64,000 nt of DNA, taken from Argentina anserina. Lineage: Eukaryota > Streptophyta > Magnoliopsida > Rosales > Rosaceae. Shown in pieces: positions 36,431 to 48,807 of the stretch. Position 1 is the stretch's first letter; each line of letters opens with the position of its first letter. Position numbers and translations under genes: made by a program. The notes below the pieces were generated by a model. It ran no database searches and was not told the origin of the DNA. It saw nothing but the letters and a program-made list of their open reading frames with translations. The stretch spans positions 24,304,001 to 24,368,000 of the forward strand of contig NC_065872.1 in the NCBI RefSeq assembly GCF_933775445.1, in the 5' to 3' direction.

Positions 36431-38896
36431 TGTCAAGACCACGAAATTTAGAGTGTTGAACTCGAAATCAAAGTCATGAAAAACTCAAAAACAATCTCAA
36501 TAAATCGAAATCATCTTATCGTCACAGCGTATCATTACTGAGTTCGAAAAAACATCTCAGTCGAATTGATTATTACAAAACTAATTTATAATTCAAGCAT
36601 TATATCAAATGGAATGTAAAATTCTCTCAATCCTGACCACAAAATAGAATAAAGAAAATTTCGAAATCTTCAGAGTAGTCCTCCAATTCTGCTAATCCGC
36701 ACCTACAGAACTATCCCCTACACCATCGAGTATGTGCACTGGGATTGTAAACACAAACCCGGTAAGATTTGCAGCTCGTATGAGTAAACAAAGGTATAAC
36801 ACACATAGTAATACAAGAAAAGAATATTGAAAACAATCAATTATAAATGTACTCATGAGTCATAGGACGGCTCATATGGTTGTCCAATAATATCTGAATA
36901 TATAAGTGCTCATGAGAAATCGGGCAACCCATATGTTTACACAAATACATTTATAATACGGGTACTCATGAGACCCAGGTACTCATCTGTTACCCCTCAT
37001 GCAGTACGCTGCCAGACATTGGGCAACCCATCTATCACCCAATATCCAAAATATGGGTACTCATAAGCAAGTAACCCATCTGTTACCCTTCATGCAGTAC
37101 ACCGGCAGACAGACTAGAGCTCTAACTGAATCGTAACTGTCGCCCGGCCAAGGCTAGGTTCCAACATGCCAACACGTCCGAAGACAGAAAAACGTTTTAA
37201 CATAACTCAAGTTAAAACCACATACAATACATTCCTCACAAAAAGACAAGCGATTCATGCTTAAATAAAATAAATATCAAAGCTATAAATAAACTCATTT
37301 GGAAACCGGAATATAACAGTATATAATATAGCAACCCATATATATGTATCAATTTCCCATTCATACACATACACAACCCACTATATCATATACATATCGT
37401 AGTTCAATCTTTTAAAATAAGCGTAATTATGAATCACCGCTAAGGGTAGACTCGTCACTGAGAGATTTTACTCACCTTTTTTTTTAGCATAATTTCCACA
37501 AAACTGAAAGAAAATCCTTTACTTGTTTTGTCGATCACCTAGATTGGATAAGAAGTGATTAGAAACGTCACGTAAAACTTCAAATGCCAAATCAGTACTA
37601 ATGTTTTACTGTTAAGCAATTTTAGGTTTTTATGAATTTACTGTTCACGTAAATATTATTCACGTATTACTGTACAAGTACATACTGTTTACGTATTCAT
37701 GTATACCAATGTACTATTCCATCATAAATACTATTTCAGTAAATACTGATTTCCGATTTACCTTTTAGAAAATTATTTTACAATTTTTATACATAAATTA
37801 CTTTTACTTTTTTACTGTAAATAATTACTTTTGACATTTACCTTATAGAAAATCACTTTTTACAAAAATGTACAGTTCACACGCTACCGCACGTGGTGCG
37901 CGTGGGGCCCACGCGCCACTTCCAAAATCGGCGCGTAGCTCACCACCGCCGCCCAAAACTCTCCCTTTTCTTCCCCCCTACCCTCCTACGGCCTAAGGCC
38001 GCCTCCTGCACCCTTCACACTCCCTCACGCACCGCCCTAGGCGGCGGTACGACCCTCTCCTCCTCCTCCTCCGAAACTCATCCAAATCGACACAATTTCA
38101 ACCACAATCAATTAAACAAACCCTTACCTAGATTGGACCTTGGAACCACCGGAAAGTCGCCGGAGAAGTTTGAACCTAGGCGGCAGTCGAAATCGAGCTG
38201 CGGCGAGGCGGCGGCGCGATTCGAGCTCTAATCTCCTTGCAGGTGGCACCAGGGGTGAGAATTAGAGTGACAAGCTATCCCCCGTGCTCTGGTCTCACCG
38301 GCGATGAGCTTGGACGGCGGAGGAAGTCGCAGGGGCCTCGGGTTGTCGCGCGAGCTTCACGGCGGCGAAGGACGATGTGTCTTGCTCGGGGTTTGATGCG
38401 GTCGTGCTTACGGAGGTCGTGGATGCGGCTGTGAGAGCCACGGAGGCCGGGGTCGTGGAGATCGCCGGCGAAGGTGAAGGGGATGAAGAGAGAGGAGAGG
38501 TTGCGGGGGAGAGAGAGAGAGAAATTAGGGTTATTGTATTTGAAAACCCTAGTTTCTAAAAATACTCTTTTATACTTTTTCCAAAATCGGAAACTAACTT
38601 CCATCGCTAATAACTTCCACATACGACATTCGATTAGAACACGTAATGTGTCCTCAAAATTGTATCGACGAGCTCTACAACTTTCGTGAAGTAAGTTTTC
38701 GAAAACGAGCAACGGAGTAAAAGTAACCTCCTGCGTCGCGAAAACATAACGCTTTTCCAATTTAGCTTTCCGAAGACGGTTCTGTTTTCAATTCGACATC
38801 GTTGTGAAGTGAGAAACATGCAATTTATTAAATTTACCAAGTTTATAAATGTCTAAGAATTCATACAAATTGAACCCGAAAAATCGGGTTATTACA
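36431..38896 (-). repeat. Tekay-type chromovirus 3' LTR (2466 bp)
   Basis: Plus-strand left end is TGTCAAGACC. The right end, read on the minus strand, is TGTAATAACCCG and follows the polypurine tract. The left ~700 bp resemble 48059-48800, a second LTR of the same superfamily. It includes degenerate repeats built on 'tactcatgag' (about 36850-37100), a GC-rich part (37880-38500) and a minus-strand TATA motif (GTATAAAAG near 38567-38576). Confidence 0.85.
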
Positions 38897-38901
38897 TTAT
38901 A

Positions 38902-38913
38902 CCCCCCCCCCTT
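38902..38913 (-). promoter_or_regulatory. Polypurine tract of the chromovirus
   Basis: Minus strand AAGGGGGGGGGG, five bases before the LTR start; it is the plus-strand primer site. Confidence 0.8.
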
Positions 38914-38943
38914 AAAGGAATTTCGTCCCGAAATTCAATTGAT

Positions 38944-39243
38944 CTACTCCACAAAGAATTGCGGATATCTTGTCTTCATATCCGACTCTACTTCTTTCCT
39001 CCGAAGCTTCTTTGTGGATCTATCCAGAATACGAACCGGCTCAATGACAAATGTGGCATTCTCCCTCACCTTTATGGAGCTATGATCAATCACATGCGAC
39101 TCATCTGGTACATACCTCCTCAACATGCTAGTACGCAAGGCTAGTCGATATGCTAATTCTCCTACCTTCTCAAGAATTTCAAAGGGTCCAACATACCTCG
39201 GAGCTAACTTTACTTTCTTGCCAAATCTCACTACACCCCTCAT
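38944..39243 (-). pseudogene. Chromovirus integrase C-terminus with a collapsed chromodomain
   Basis: The frame covers KLAPRYVGPFEILEKVGELAYRL and then MLRRYVPDESHVID, which normally leads to a chromodomain. Here EPVRILDRSTKKLRRKEVES is followed at once by DMKTRYPQFF. The middle of the chromodomain (the part normally containing the aromatic-cage Trp and the WE/ATWE motif) is absent without loss of frame. A second shortening is seen at LALRTSMLRRY. The protein could not read histone marks in the usual way. Confidence 0.8.
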
Positions 39244-40531
39244 AGGTGAGACTTAGGAACACGTGGTCACCGATCTCGAACTCAACATGTCTCCTCTTTA
39301 AGTCTGCATAGCTCTTCTGTCTACTCTGTGCCGTTCGGATCCTATCACGAATGATCGAGATCTTCTCTGTGGTTTCCTGAACCACCTCCGGGCCCATTAG
39401 TGCTTCATCACCAACTTCGGCCCAACAGATAGGTGATCTACATGGTCTACCATAAAGAGCCTCATAAGGTGCCATGCCGATGCTATAATGGTAACTATTG
39501 TTGTAGGCAAACTCAATCAACCTCAAGTGATCCTCCCAACTTCCTTTAAAATCAAGCATGTAAGCTCTCAACATATCCTCCATCACCTGATTAACCCTTT
39601 CTGTCTGTCCGTCAGTTTGAGGATGAAATGCAGTACTCATATCCAAGGTAGTACCCATAGCCTTCAGTAAATCACTCCAGAACTTCAAGGTGAAATGTGC
39701 ATCTTGGTTAGAAACAATAGAAACTGGGGCCCCATGAAGTCTTACTATCTCATCCACATACATTTTCCCTAGCACATCCACTGAATATTTCATTGATACT
39801 GGAAGAAAATGTGCCGACTTCGTCAATCGATCGACAATCACCCATATAGCATCGTGACCTTTCTTGGACTAAGGCAGTCCAGTCACAAAGTCCATAGAGA
39901 TCTGTTCCCACTTCCAAAAAGGAATAGTCAATAGCTTCAACATGCCTCCAGGTCATTGATGCTCTACCTTCACTTGCTGACAAGTGAGGCACTTTGATAC
40001 AAATTCTGCCACATCTTTCCGCATCCCGTTCCACCAGAATTGCATGCATAGGTCCTTATACATCTTGGTGTTCCTTGGATGTACTGTATAACGAGATCGG
40101 TGTGCTGTGCAAAGGACCTCCTCCTTGAGATCAGTACAATCTGGGACGCACAATCTTGTCCCAAACCTCAAACCTCCATCGGGTCCCACTCTCCACTTGG
40201 ATGGACATTCATCCAGTGAATCTACTACGAGATCTGCCAAATTAGCTTGTGAAAATCTATCTTGTGCCTGACCCTGAATGATCCTTGAGATTAGTGTAGG
40301 TTGCACCGAGACACTACCAAGAAAAACCCTTGGTTCTCTTCTTGATGGTACCAAGTCAAATTCAGATGCAGTTTCGAGCATAATCCACTCTTGAACCATA
40401 AGAGAAGCTATCATACCCCTTGGTTTCCTGCTTATTGCATCGGCCACCACATTTGCTTTTCCGGGGTGATACTCCAAGGTGAAGTCATAATCCTTAAGGA
40501 GTTTCATCCATCTCCTCTGTCTCATATTCAA
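39179..40531 (-). pseudogene. Chromovirus integrase
   Basis: From RNase H end (YHPGKANVVADAISRKP) through the zinc-binding segment (HRSRYTVHPRNTKMY... CLTCQQVK) to the catalytic core: DFVTGLP, SNQDAHFT (second Asp) and GQTERVNQ (Glu). Two frames (40531-39953 and 39841-39179) are separated by a stop near 39868-39870. A frameshift follows near 39240. Confidence 0.85.
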
Positions 40532-41728
40532 TTCTTCTGTGAGAACAAATACTTCAAACTGTTATGATCATAAAAATGTTTAAATTTCTCACCATACAAG
40601 TAATGCCTCCAAATCTTGAAGGCAAAAACAACTGTAGCGAGCAATAGATCGTGAGTGGGGTAGTTCTTCTCATGGACCTTTAACTGTCTGGAGCCATACG
40701 CAACCACTCCTCCATGTTGCATCAACACACAACCTAAGTCTTGGAGCGAAGCATCACTATAAATAACATAGCCGCCCCCACTAGTGGGAATTGTCAACAC
40801 TGGAGCCATGGTCAAGCTAGTCTTTAGTTTGTTGAAGGTCTCCTCACATGTTTCTGTCCACACAAACTGAACGTCCTTCTTGGTCAACTTGGTCAATGAC
40901 GATTCAATACTAGAAAACCCTTCAATGAACCTCCGGTAGTAACCTGCCAAACCAAGGAAACTACGAATCTCAGTAGGGTTTTTTGGACGACTCCAACTCT
41001 TCACTGCCTCCACTTTTGACAGGTCTACTAATACCTCATCCTTTGAGTATATATGACCAAGGAACTTGACTTCTTCCTTCCAGAACTCACACTTCTCGAG
41101 TTTGGCGCACAATCTTGCTTCCTTTAGGGTTTGCAACATCGTTCTCAAATGCACCACATGCTCTTCTTGAGACTTGGAGTATATCAGAATGTCATCCAAA
41201 AACACTACAACAAACTCATCCAAGTACAGGCTAAAGATTTGGTTCATCAAACTCATAAATACAATCGGTGCATTTGTTAGACCAAAGGGCATGACCACAA
41301 ACTCATAGTGTCCATATCGGGTCCTGAAAGTTATCTTTGATATATCTTCTTCCTTTAACCTGAGTTGATGGTAACCAGATCTCAAATCAATCTTAGAGAA
41401 TACCGTAGCTCCTAGGGAAGGGATACCTATTCTTGATGGTCACCATATTCAATTCCCTGTAGTCCACACATAACCGCAGATAACCATCTTTCTTTTTCAT
41501 GAACAGTACCAGTGCACCCCAAGGTGAGAGGCTAGGTCTAATGAACCATTGGTCTAATAGTTCATTTATCTGCACCTTCAACTCTTTAAGACTGTTTTGT
41601 CTCATTCTATAAGGCGTCTTTGATACTGGTGTCATACCAGGTACCACATCTATGCAGAAATCCCCAACTCTCCGAGGAGGTAACCCTGGTATCTCTTGGA
41701 ACATCTCACTATACTCAGATATTACCAC
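40528..41728 (-). pseudogene. Chromovirus reverse transcriptase and RNase H
   Basis: RT motifs in order: [77 protein letters not shown] (catalytic aspartates present), then the connection and RNase H ([26 protein letters not shown]). Around 41393 about eight residues between NRYPFPR and the next block are deleted and the frame shifts. Translated from an in-element RNA, this would be part of one gag-pol polyprotein. Confidence 0.87.
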
Positions 41729-41749
41729 AATATCTGTAATAGTTACTTT

Positions 41750-42250
41750 CTAATCCACAGATTCCACATGTGCCACAACTCCTGTTCTCATGGCATTATC
41801 TAACTTGAGGCAACGATAAAGAAACACTGGTTCTCCGGACCTATGGAAGAACACTACCATGTCAAAGTAATCAATCAATGTGTGATGCGGCCTCAACCAA
41901 TCAATTCCTAGGATCACATCATAGGTGTGGTCCGGAATCACTATCAAAGAAGCAGAGAATTCTCTACCTTCAATCACAATAGGACAAGCCTTGTAGATTG
42001 TCTCCAGTTCGAGGGACACTTCAAGAGGTGAAGTGACACAGAGAGTTTTCAAGAGGTGTAGGAATCAATCATAGCATCTCCACTACCGAACTAGCAATAA
42101 ATGAATGTGATGCTCCTGTATCAAACAATACTCTAGCAAGGTAGTCAAAAATAGATAAAGTACCTTCCACTCTTGTGTCTTGCTCACCCACTGCAAACAC
42201 TCTAGCTTGGCCTTCTAGTAACTGTCTCTGCTGATGTTCTTGTCTTCCCT
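41750..42250 (-). pseudogene. Chromovirus protease
   Basis: LFDTGASHSFI near 42120-42090 is the retropepsin active site (DTG). VILGIDWLRPHH follows near 41925. A stop separates it from the gag frame (42258) and another (41750) from RT. Confidence 0.8.
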
Positions 42251-42257
42251 GTGGAGG

Positions 42258-42785
42258 TCAGGTGCAGTGTCTAGCCAAATTTCCCACTTGCCCACATTTA
42301 AAGCAGCATGTTCTCTTCGATTTCGGACAAGTTGTGGCGTAGTGCCCTATTTCGTTGAAAATGAAACACCTTACTGATGCTAACTGTCTCACAGGTGCAA
42401 TCCTAGCAGATGACAATGCAGCCTTAGCTGGAGTCTGGTAATAGGTTCTCGGCCTCTTCCAAGATCCACCTTTTGGTCCTACAGTCCCGCTGTCTGAACT
42501 GATTGCCTTCCCTTTTCCTCGAGTATCCCTATTCTCCGGATCTCCTCCGCGAGTCTTATTCGCCTGTTCCAGATTCAGGGCACTCTCGTACATCAACTCC
42601 TTGGTAGACAGACAAAGTGCTGATATGATGGTCTGGTACTCTTGCTTAAGTCCCCGTAGAAATTTCTGGGCTAAGGAGGTTGCACTCATTGGCCTGACAA
42701 ACCGATACAACTGTGCAAAACGGGCCTCATACTCCCTGACGGTCATATCTCCATGTACCAGATCAAGAAATTCTAATTCTAATTC
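42258..42785 (-). pseudogene. Chromovirus gag, 5' truncated
   Basis: Gag core from FLDLVHGDMTVREYEARF through LAQKFLRGLKQEY, and a CCHC-type knuckle near the end (CFKCGQVGNLARHC). The upstream half of gag, the 5' LTR and primer site are missing; at about 42785 the sequence becomes copia RT in the same reading frame. The open frame 42890-42258 is thus a copia-gypsy chimera. Confidence 0.85.
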
Positions 42786-44640
42786 ATGGACACTACTACT
42801 GATCAAGTAGCGGAAAGCAATTATGTCCATAACGAGAGAATATAACTCATCGTAGTCATTACTAGGATAATGAGACAATCTTTGCGCCATAAGTCCTGCA
42901 TATATCGCATGACTTCATCTTTCTCATTACACTTACGAACAACGACCAACATAACAAGTCTAGTTCAACCTGTATTGATTCTTTCCACTTCGGTCAAGTT
43001 GCTCATCGTTGATGCTTTACAACGGAATAAGAGCACAAGCGAATACATCATCAATCATGGGAGATCAATCCATTAAACACATGCGCGCTATATACGATCA
43101 ATTCGTGAGATTTCTATTCTTCTCTAACATCAACAAAAGGAGTATGTAGCATCCCACATAAACTTAGTTGATACACATGTTTAGTGAATATCTCTTGATG
43201 ATGGGCGAAATACTTGTGCCTACGCACTTCGCTTCTTTCTGGTTTTGATTCCAGAGAAAAATAGTCTCCCCCTCATCTAAGTAGGAGCCAAGACCGAAGC
43301 TATGACCCTTACTAGTCCATTTTTGCATTTGCCGCCCTTGTTTTGTGGTGCAATACCACGGGCGCCGACAACACCACAACTTACGATGGTGCCATCGCCG
43401 GCTTCCTTCCCACTGTCAGGGATGGTGCCAACGGTGCTAGGACCAGGTCATATGAAATTCTCCCATATTCTGAGAGTTCCAACCTTACCGGCACATCACA
43501 GCATTTATGTGCGATCTCGTCACTTTCGCAATATCGGTAAAGTCATTGAGCATCGAATCTTTGACTTTCTGGAGGTAGATAATGCGTTGCACATTTGCTC
43601 AGTTTGAGTAGTGCGGGATCTTAATAAGACATAGTGCCACACCACGTCAATTCCTGGCGTTAAAACCGGAATGAGAGCATTCCATATCTCTCCCTAACGA
43701 AGGGAAGTATGTCTCATCAAAGTGACCGTCTGCTAATATCGCAGGATAGAGATCAACGGTTGTAGATTGGAAATAGAGGACAAGTGTTTGTGATTCATAA
43801 ATCATAACCAACCAGAATACTTAATCGTTTCAAGTAGACCCATTGAGATAACTACAATAGAGGCACACAAACAACTTTAACCAAATAGGCGTTTAATGAA
43901 AAGAACGTTGGGATTGTATCCAGTAACCATCTGGTACGCACTAAACGCTTGGAAAGTTGTGGGTCTAAAACGAATAACTGTCGCTGCATGCAACATCATT
44001 ACATATCTCCATGTAAAAATCGGCAGGTTAGTACCCATAACCAAGTCCGAGCTCTGCTAGATCGTGCAGTGAATGAACATGAGGAATAATATGTTCAACG
44101 ACGATCCCAGTAGATATGCAAAATGAAATCATCAAAGTCGTGGAGGTGAACTCTCCAACAATATCCAATCAAATAGATTTGAGAGGATGGGAAGGGTGGT
44201 GAGCCCTTAGTATGATGATCATAGCTAAAACTTTAGCAAATGGAGCGTTCCTTGTGGAAAGCAAAGCGACGTGTGACCAACGCGTCGATGCTCTTAACCT
44301 ATACCATAACAATACCGAAAAATGTCCGCATTCGATTGGATAGGGTCTACTAATGTCACCTTAAATACTTCGTAAGAATGGAATGTTCTCAGTTGGAGCC
44401 TTAGCAAATAAGGACATTCTTGAAATCTAGCAAAAGAACAACCTTTGCAAAGTGAGCGATGGGCATCAGAGATTCTTATGGAGGCATTAGAAAACACGGG
44501 AGGCATCACAAGCTCTTGTGAATGAGGGGATGCCGCCACCAATGGCCTCAATGCCATGGAGACGCCGGGAGGGGCTGGCTCGGCCTCACCGTGTGGAGCA
44601 CGGGTGAGGTGGTCCTCCAATCGCTTCGTGAACATGAAAA
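42786..44640 (-). pseudogene. Ty1/copia (Retrofit/Ale-type) integrase to RT remnant, copy 2
   Basis: Reverse-complement counterpart of 1-1265 and extends further 5'. Minus-strand motifs: integrase ASTRWSHVALLSTRN near 44290-44250, then GEFTSTT and VEHIIPHVHS, then the block shared with copy 1, ending in RT (SNDYDELYSLVMDIIAFRY, ISSSVHE) at about 42790. Multiple stops. It ends abruptly at the junction with chromovirus gag. Confidence 0.75.
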
Positions 44641-47357
44641 ATAGATGATCATGTGAATTTCAAAGAACTCGAATCATCATATTTCGTTCGAAATGACCAA
44701 AAAATGATCATGTCAAAACCGAGGAGAGAGCAAAACCGAGCCCATGATTCAAAGAATCTTGAGTTACATAGAGCTACTGCTGCAGGAAAGCAAAGCTATG
44801 TCTGCAGGGTATTAAAGCTACTGTCAATAAAATCTGACAGATTTATTCCTCTCCATTCTTAACACAAATATCAAGATGAAAATCCATCATTCACATGTAT
44901 GGCCTTTAAAACTTAGCAAGGCACAAAGATATATAACACAATCTCCGCGAGATCTGTAAAACAACTACCTGTGCCGTAGGACAGTGTGGGTGGTTACGCA
45001 ATTAGCAAGACACTCGATTTCACGGCAGGACATGCTCAAAATAAAATTAAGAGAGTCAACAACGCGGTGAACTTCTCTAGACAATATGCCGTAGCATATT
45101 TTAAGAGGGGGATTGAAACAAATGTGCAATCCCATCGAGTGTATCACATGGCAATAGAACTACATTCTTCAACTTAAAAGTTAGAAAAACATGGTATTGG
45201 AGCAGTTGAATACCAAACAATTAGGGTGGAAAACCATCCATTTGGTGCGGGTGGTCACAAAATATACCGAAAAAGCCGGAACAGTAACCGGGTACGGCCA
45301 AGGGAAAAACGACGTCGTTTTTTACGTTCCGAGGTCTGTTTTCCAAATATTAAGTTCCAAATTCACAATGTAGTGCTATTGGGGTCCCATGTAATCCAAA
45401 AGCGTCCAATTTAAAAACCACGTGAGTTGCAAACGTTGACCATTCATGCTAGGTTTAAGGCAAATAACATTCTCACGAGTTCATCTTGTAAACAAAAAAT
45501 ACGATAAATTTTATTGGATATGCCAATATTTAATACAACACAAACAAGCTTCTAATTCCAATAGACGACTTAAGCTAAAGTCGAGCAAGAAACATGGCAA
45601 TGCCAACATCATACTTGGAAAATAGTAAGCAGAAAACATAGTCAAACTAGATTGACTAATCAAAAGTCCGTAGCAACAAAATGTTGCATATCGGATCGGG
45701 CGGAGCCGTAGCCTGAGGCTAAAAAAATGTGCTTACTGGAGAATGGAAGAATGTTACGTTTCCATCTCCCAAACCCCTCAAGATATAGATACAGGTGCCA
45801 AAAATGGCATGTGTTTCTTGGATGTGGAGTATGCATCAAGGTTAACTCTGATAATACAATGTCATAGATGTTCATTAAATCACTTGAAGTGTGTCCCATA
45901 GAATACGTTATTTTTGGGATCTTTTGTCAGCAAATAGTGCTGCATCCGAGTAATGAATCAACTCAAATAAATGAGTACGTAGACCTTGGGATTATCGTTT
46001 ATAGACAAGAGTTTAAGAAAACTCAAACATTCAAATAACAGTCGCGATGGCGACGCATCCATAAGAAACGAGGGTTGTATTGGTTTCGAATAATCGAAAT
46101 ATTCAAGTATGTAACCGAAATTAGAAGGGTTGTGATGTATATGGTCACAAAATAATCGATGCATATCGGCGATACTCATGATCGCACCTAAAACAGGGGT
46201 GCACTCAGTCGACCACACGAAATCAGTATCTTCTCTTTTAAATAATAACGTGACTCCCCCAAGACCGTCACACGAAAAACATCGACCAAGAGGGGAATCA
46301 TATCCCTCTTTGGTCTCATCGGCGTTATAAGAAATGCCGGAAAATAGACAAGAAGAAGGCTAATAGCGCCCGATAATTTATATATATATATATATATATG
46401 TGTTAAAAAGCAGCAAATTTAAGAAAAACATACTTGTTGGTCTGCCAAATAGACCGCATATAATTAAATTGCTCTGCAAATCGATTGTCATGCATGAAGT
46501 TGCTTGATGAATTCCTTTTCGATCTTCATCCGATGACATAAAAATCTTGGGAGGATACGATCCAAATCGTATGTAGATGACAAAAGTATCGTCCATCTCG
46601 GCATGAATGTCATCACCATAGTACGACGAGCAATGATTTTACCTATACGAGCACGTGAAATATCATTAGAAATAAAAACGTGCCAATGAACATTTAAATA
46701 ATGAAATAGGAAAAAGGAAAAGGAGAATTAAATATAGTATGAAGCCCAAAGGGCTATTGTGCTCGGCAGGCCATAGGCCTAAAAGGGCAGAGAAGACGGG
46801 AGTAGCTTCTCACTTAAGCTACGCCGCAATTTAGTCCTTGGGCGATCAGTTTGTTACTAAGGCGACGCAAAAAAAAATTTGTCACCTTAGTATGGTACGT
46901 TTTTGGGTAGAGTGGTAGGGAGCTAGATGAAGGAAGCTTGAAATTAATGTTCCTAAATTGCTGGCTCTGCATCAAATCACCTCCTGATCTTCGGTTGTGG
47001 CTTGAGCTAGACAAATGATTCTGACCAAAATCTAAAGAATTAGACGAATGATCCCATGACAAATTAAGGCCCTATGAAATACCAAAGCGATCGATTCGGC
47101 TTGTGCGAGTCTCTCCACTTACACTAACACCATGAACACCAACATCGCTAATGCCAGCACTACCGTCGATCAACATCAGTATGGTAATTGGTGATGGCAC
47201 CCAATTGTGTACAGAGCTCATAAATCCCACACAACTACAATTCCCTTGTCACTTTCTTGCAGGGAATCCAATGAGAAAATAATAAATATATACTTTGTTC
47301 ATATAGTGTGAGAGCAACTCGGATATCAGCTACATTAACGTTTTGCTTGGTTGTGAT
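44641..47357. other. Unassigned region with weak minus-strand frames
   Basis: Open frames on the minus strand at 46814-47062 (with an upstream in-phase ATG at 47221 and one TAG between), 46378-46596, 45958-46218 and 45660-45899. The first encodes a Ser-rich segment (SSSSHNRRSGG, LPSSSSLPLYP), the others no motif I recognise. They may be exons of a decayed host gene. An AT run is at 46379-46399 and a perfect 18-bp palindrome at 45305-45322. Confidence 0.3.
45305..45322. repeat. Perfect 18-bp palindrome
   Basis: AAAAACGACGTCGTTTTT, self-complementary over its whole length with two CpGs and a central GACGTC. Confidence 0.7.
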
Positions 47358-47798
47358 CAATATTTTAAAAAAACTCATCTCAAGACTCGGCTGAGGCTTA
47401 AAAAGCTTAAAGCTAATTGCATAATGCCTCTGTTTTTCGGTCTGGACACCGAGGCTCGCCTTTTACGTCTTATGTTACGTTTTTTACGCCTTTTACGCAT
47501 TTTACTACGCCTTAGAAAATAATCTTTTAAGTATATTTTTATATTTATATATATAATTTGTTTAATTTGATGAAAAATATCTAAAACGTTTGGATTATGA
47601 ATTTCATTATATCTAAATGCAATAAATTGGTAAGTTCTTATGTATATTTATTCTTTTTGTATGTGTATAAATATATATTTACACATTTAACTACTAATTT
47701 TTTATCACATAAGGCTTACGCCTTATGTGCCTCAAGTTCTAAGGCTCAAGGCTCTCAAGAAAACGTCTTAGTGTACGCCTTCGCTTTTTAAAACATTG
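47358..47798. mobile_element. hAT-type MITE, 441 bp
   Basis: Terminal inverted repeats CAATATTTTAAAAAA (left) and, on the other strand from the right end, CAATGTTTTAAAAAG: 13 of 15 match. Perfect 8-bp target duplication GTTGTGAT at 47350-47357 and 47799-47806, the length made by hAT transposases. The interior has many 'acgcctta/taaggcgt'-like palindromic words and no coding capacity, so it is non-autonomous. Confidence 0.88.
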
Positions 47799-47806
47799 GT
47801 TGTGAT

Positions 47807-48058
47807 AGTAACTCATATCTACAAATCGGGTATGTGAATTAATATTGGGTCTTTTGGAAACTTTTGGTCATATAATTTCATGATTCATTGAGTAGATGCT
47901 TAGATTGTAAAAGCATTAGATGGATGACTAATGATTAGTATATAATATATAGTTATATACAGACTAAAAGTTGGGTAACATTCATATTCATGATGAAGTA
48001 ACGAGTAATAGTTGATAATATTTATAGTATTTACAACCTAAATCAATGAAGTACTGGC
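47807..48058. other. Short non-coding spacer
   Basis: AT-rich; nothing recognised between the MITE and the next LTR. Confidence 0.5.
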
Positions 48059-48766
48059 TGTCACGACCCCGAATTTCGAATAATAAATATTCGAATTCGA
48101 AACCATGAAAAACTCTAAAATAATTCTAAATATGTTGAAATCATCTTATAGCAACAGTGTATCGAAACTGAGTTCACAGCACGACTCAGTCGACTTGAAT
48201 AATACATAACCAGTTTATACCTCAAGTATTATAACAATTAGAAATGTAATATTCACTCAATCCTTACCACAAGCAGAAGAAAGAAACCCTTAGTAATCTT
48301 CCGAGCAAGCTCTCTGAACCTGCTAATCTCCATCTGCAAAACTATCCCTTACACCATCGATTTGGTGTACCAGAATTGTAAACACAAACCCGGTAAGCTT
48401 TTCAGCCCGTATGAATAAACCAACATTATAACATACAACACATACAGAAGAAATGTAACGGATAACATTTTAAGACATGTGTACTCATGAGACACTGGGC
48501 AGCCCATCTGGTTACCCAATATTATTTTAAAATATGTGTACTCATGAGTCACTGGGCAGGCCATCTGGTTACCTAAAATCATTTAAAACATGTGTACTTA
48601 TGAGACTTAGGCAACCCATCTATTACCCCTTATGCAATACAATAACAGACAGACTATAGCTATAACTGATCGTAACCAACACCCGGCCAAGGCTTGGTTC
48701 CGATTTACATGTCATCATTGTCCGAAGACCAAAAAACGTTTTAACAAGGCTCAATATTAAAACCAC

Positions 48767-48807
48767 GTACAATATATATCAATCCACGCATGATATATAT
48801 GCACACC
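48767..48807. repeat. Left part of the ~52-bp minisatellite
   Basis: Part of one unit ('acgtacaatatatatcaatc...') immediately left of the hAT element; the array continues at 52447. Confidence 0.75.
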
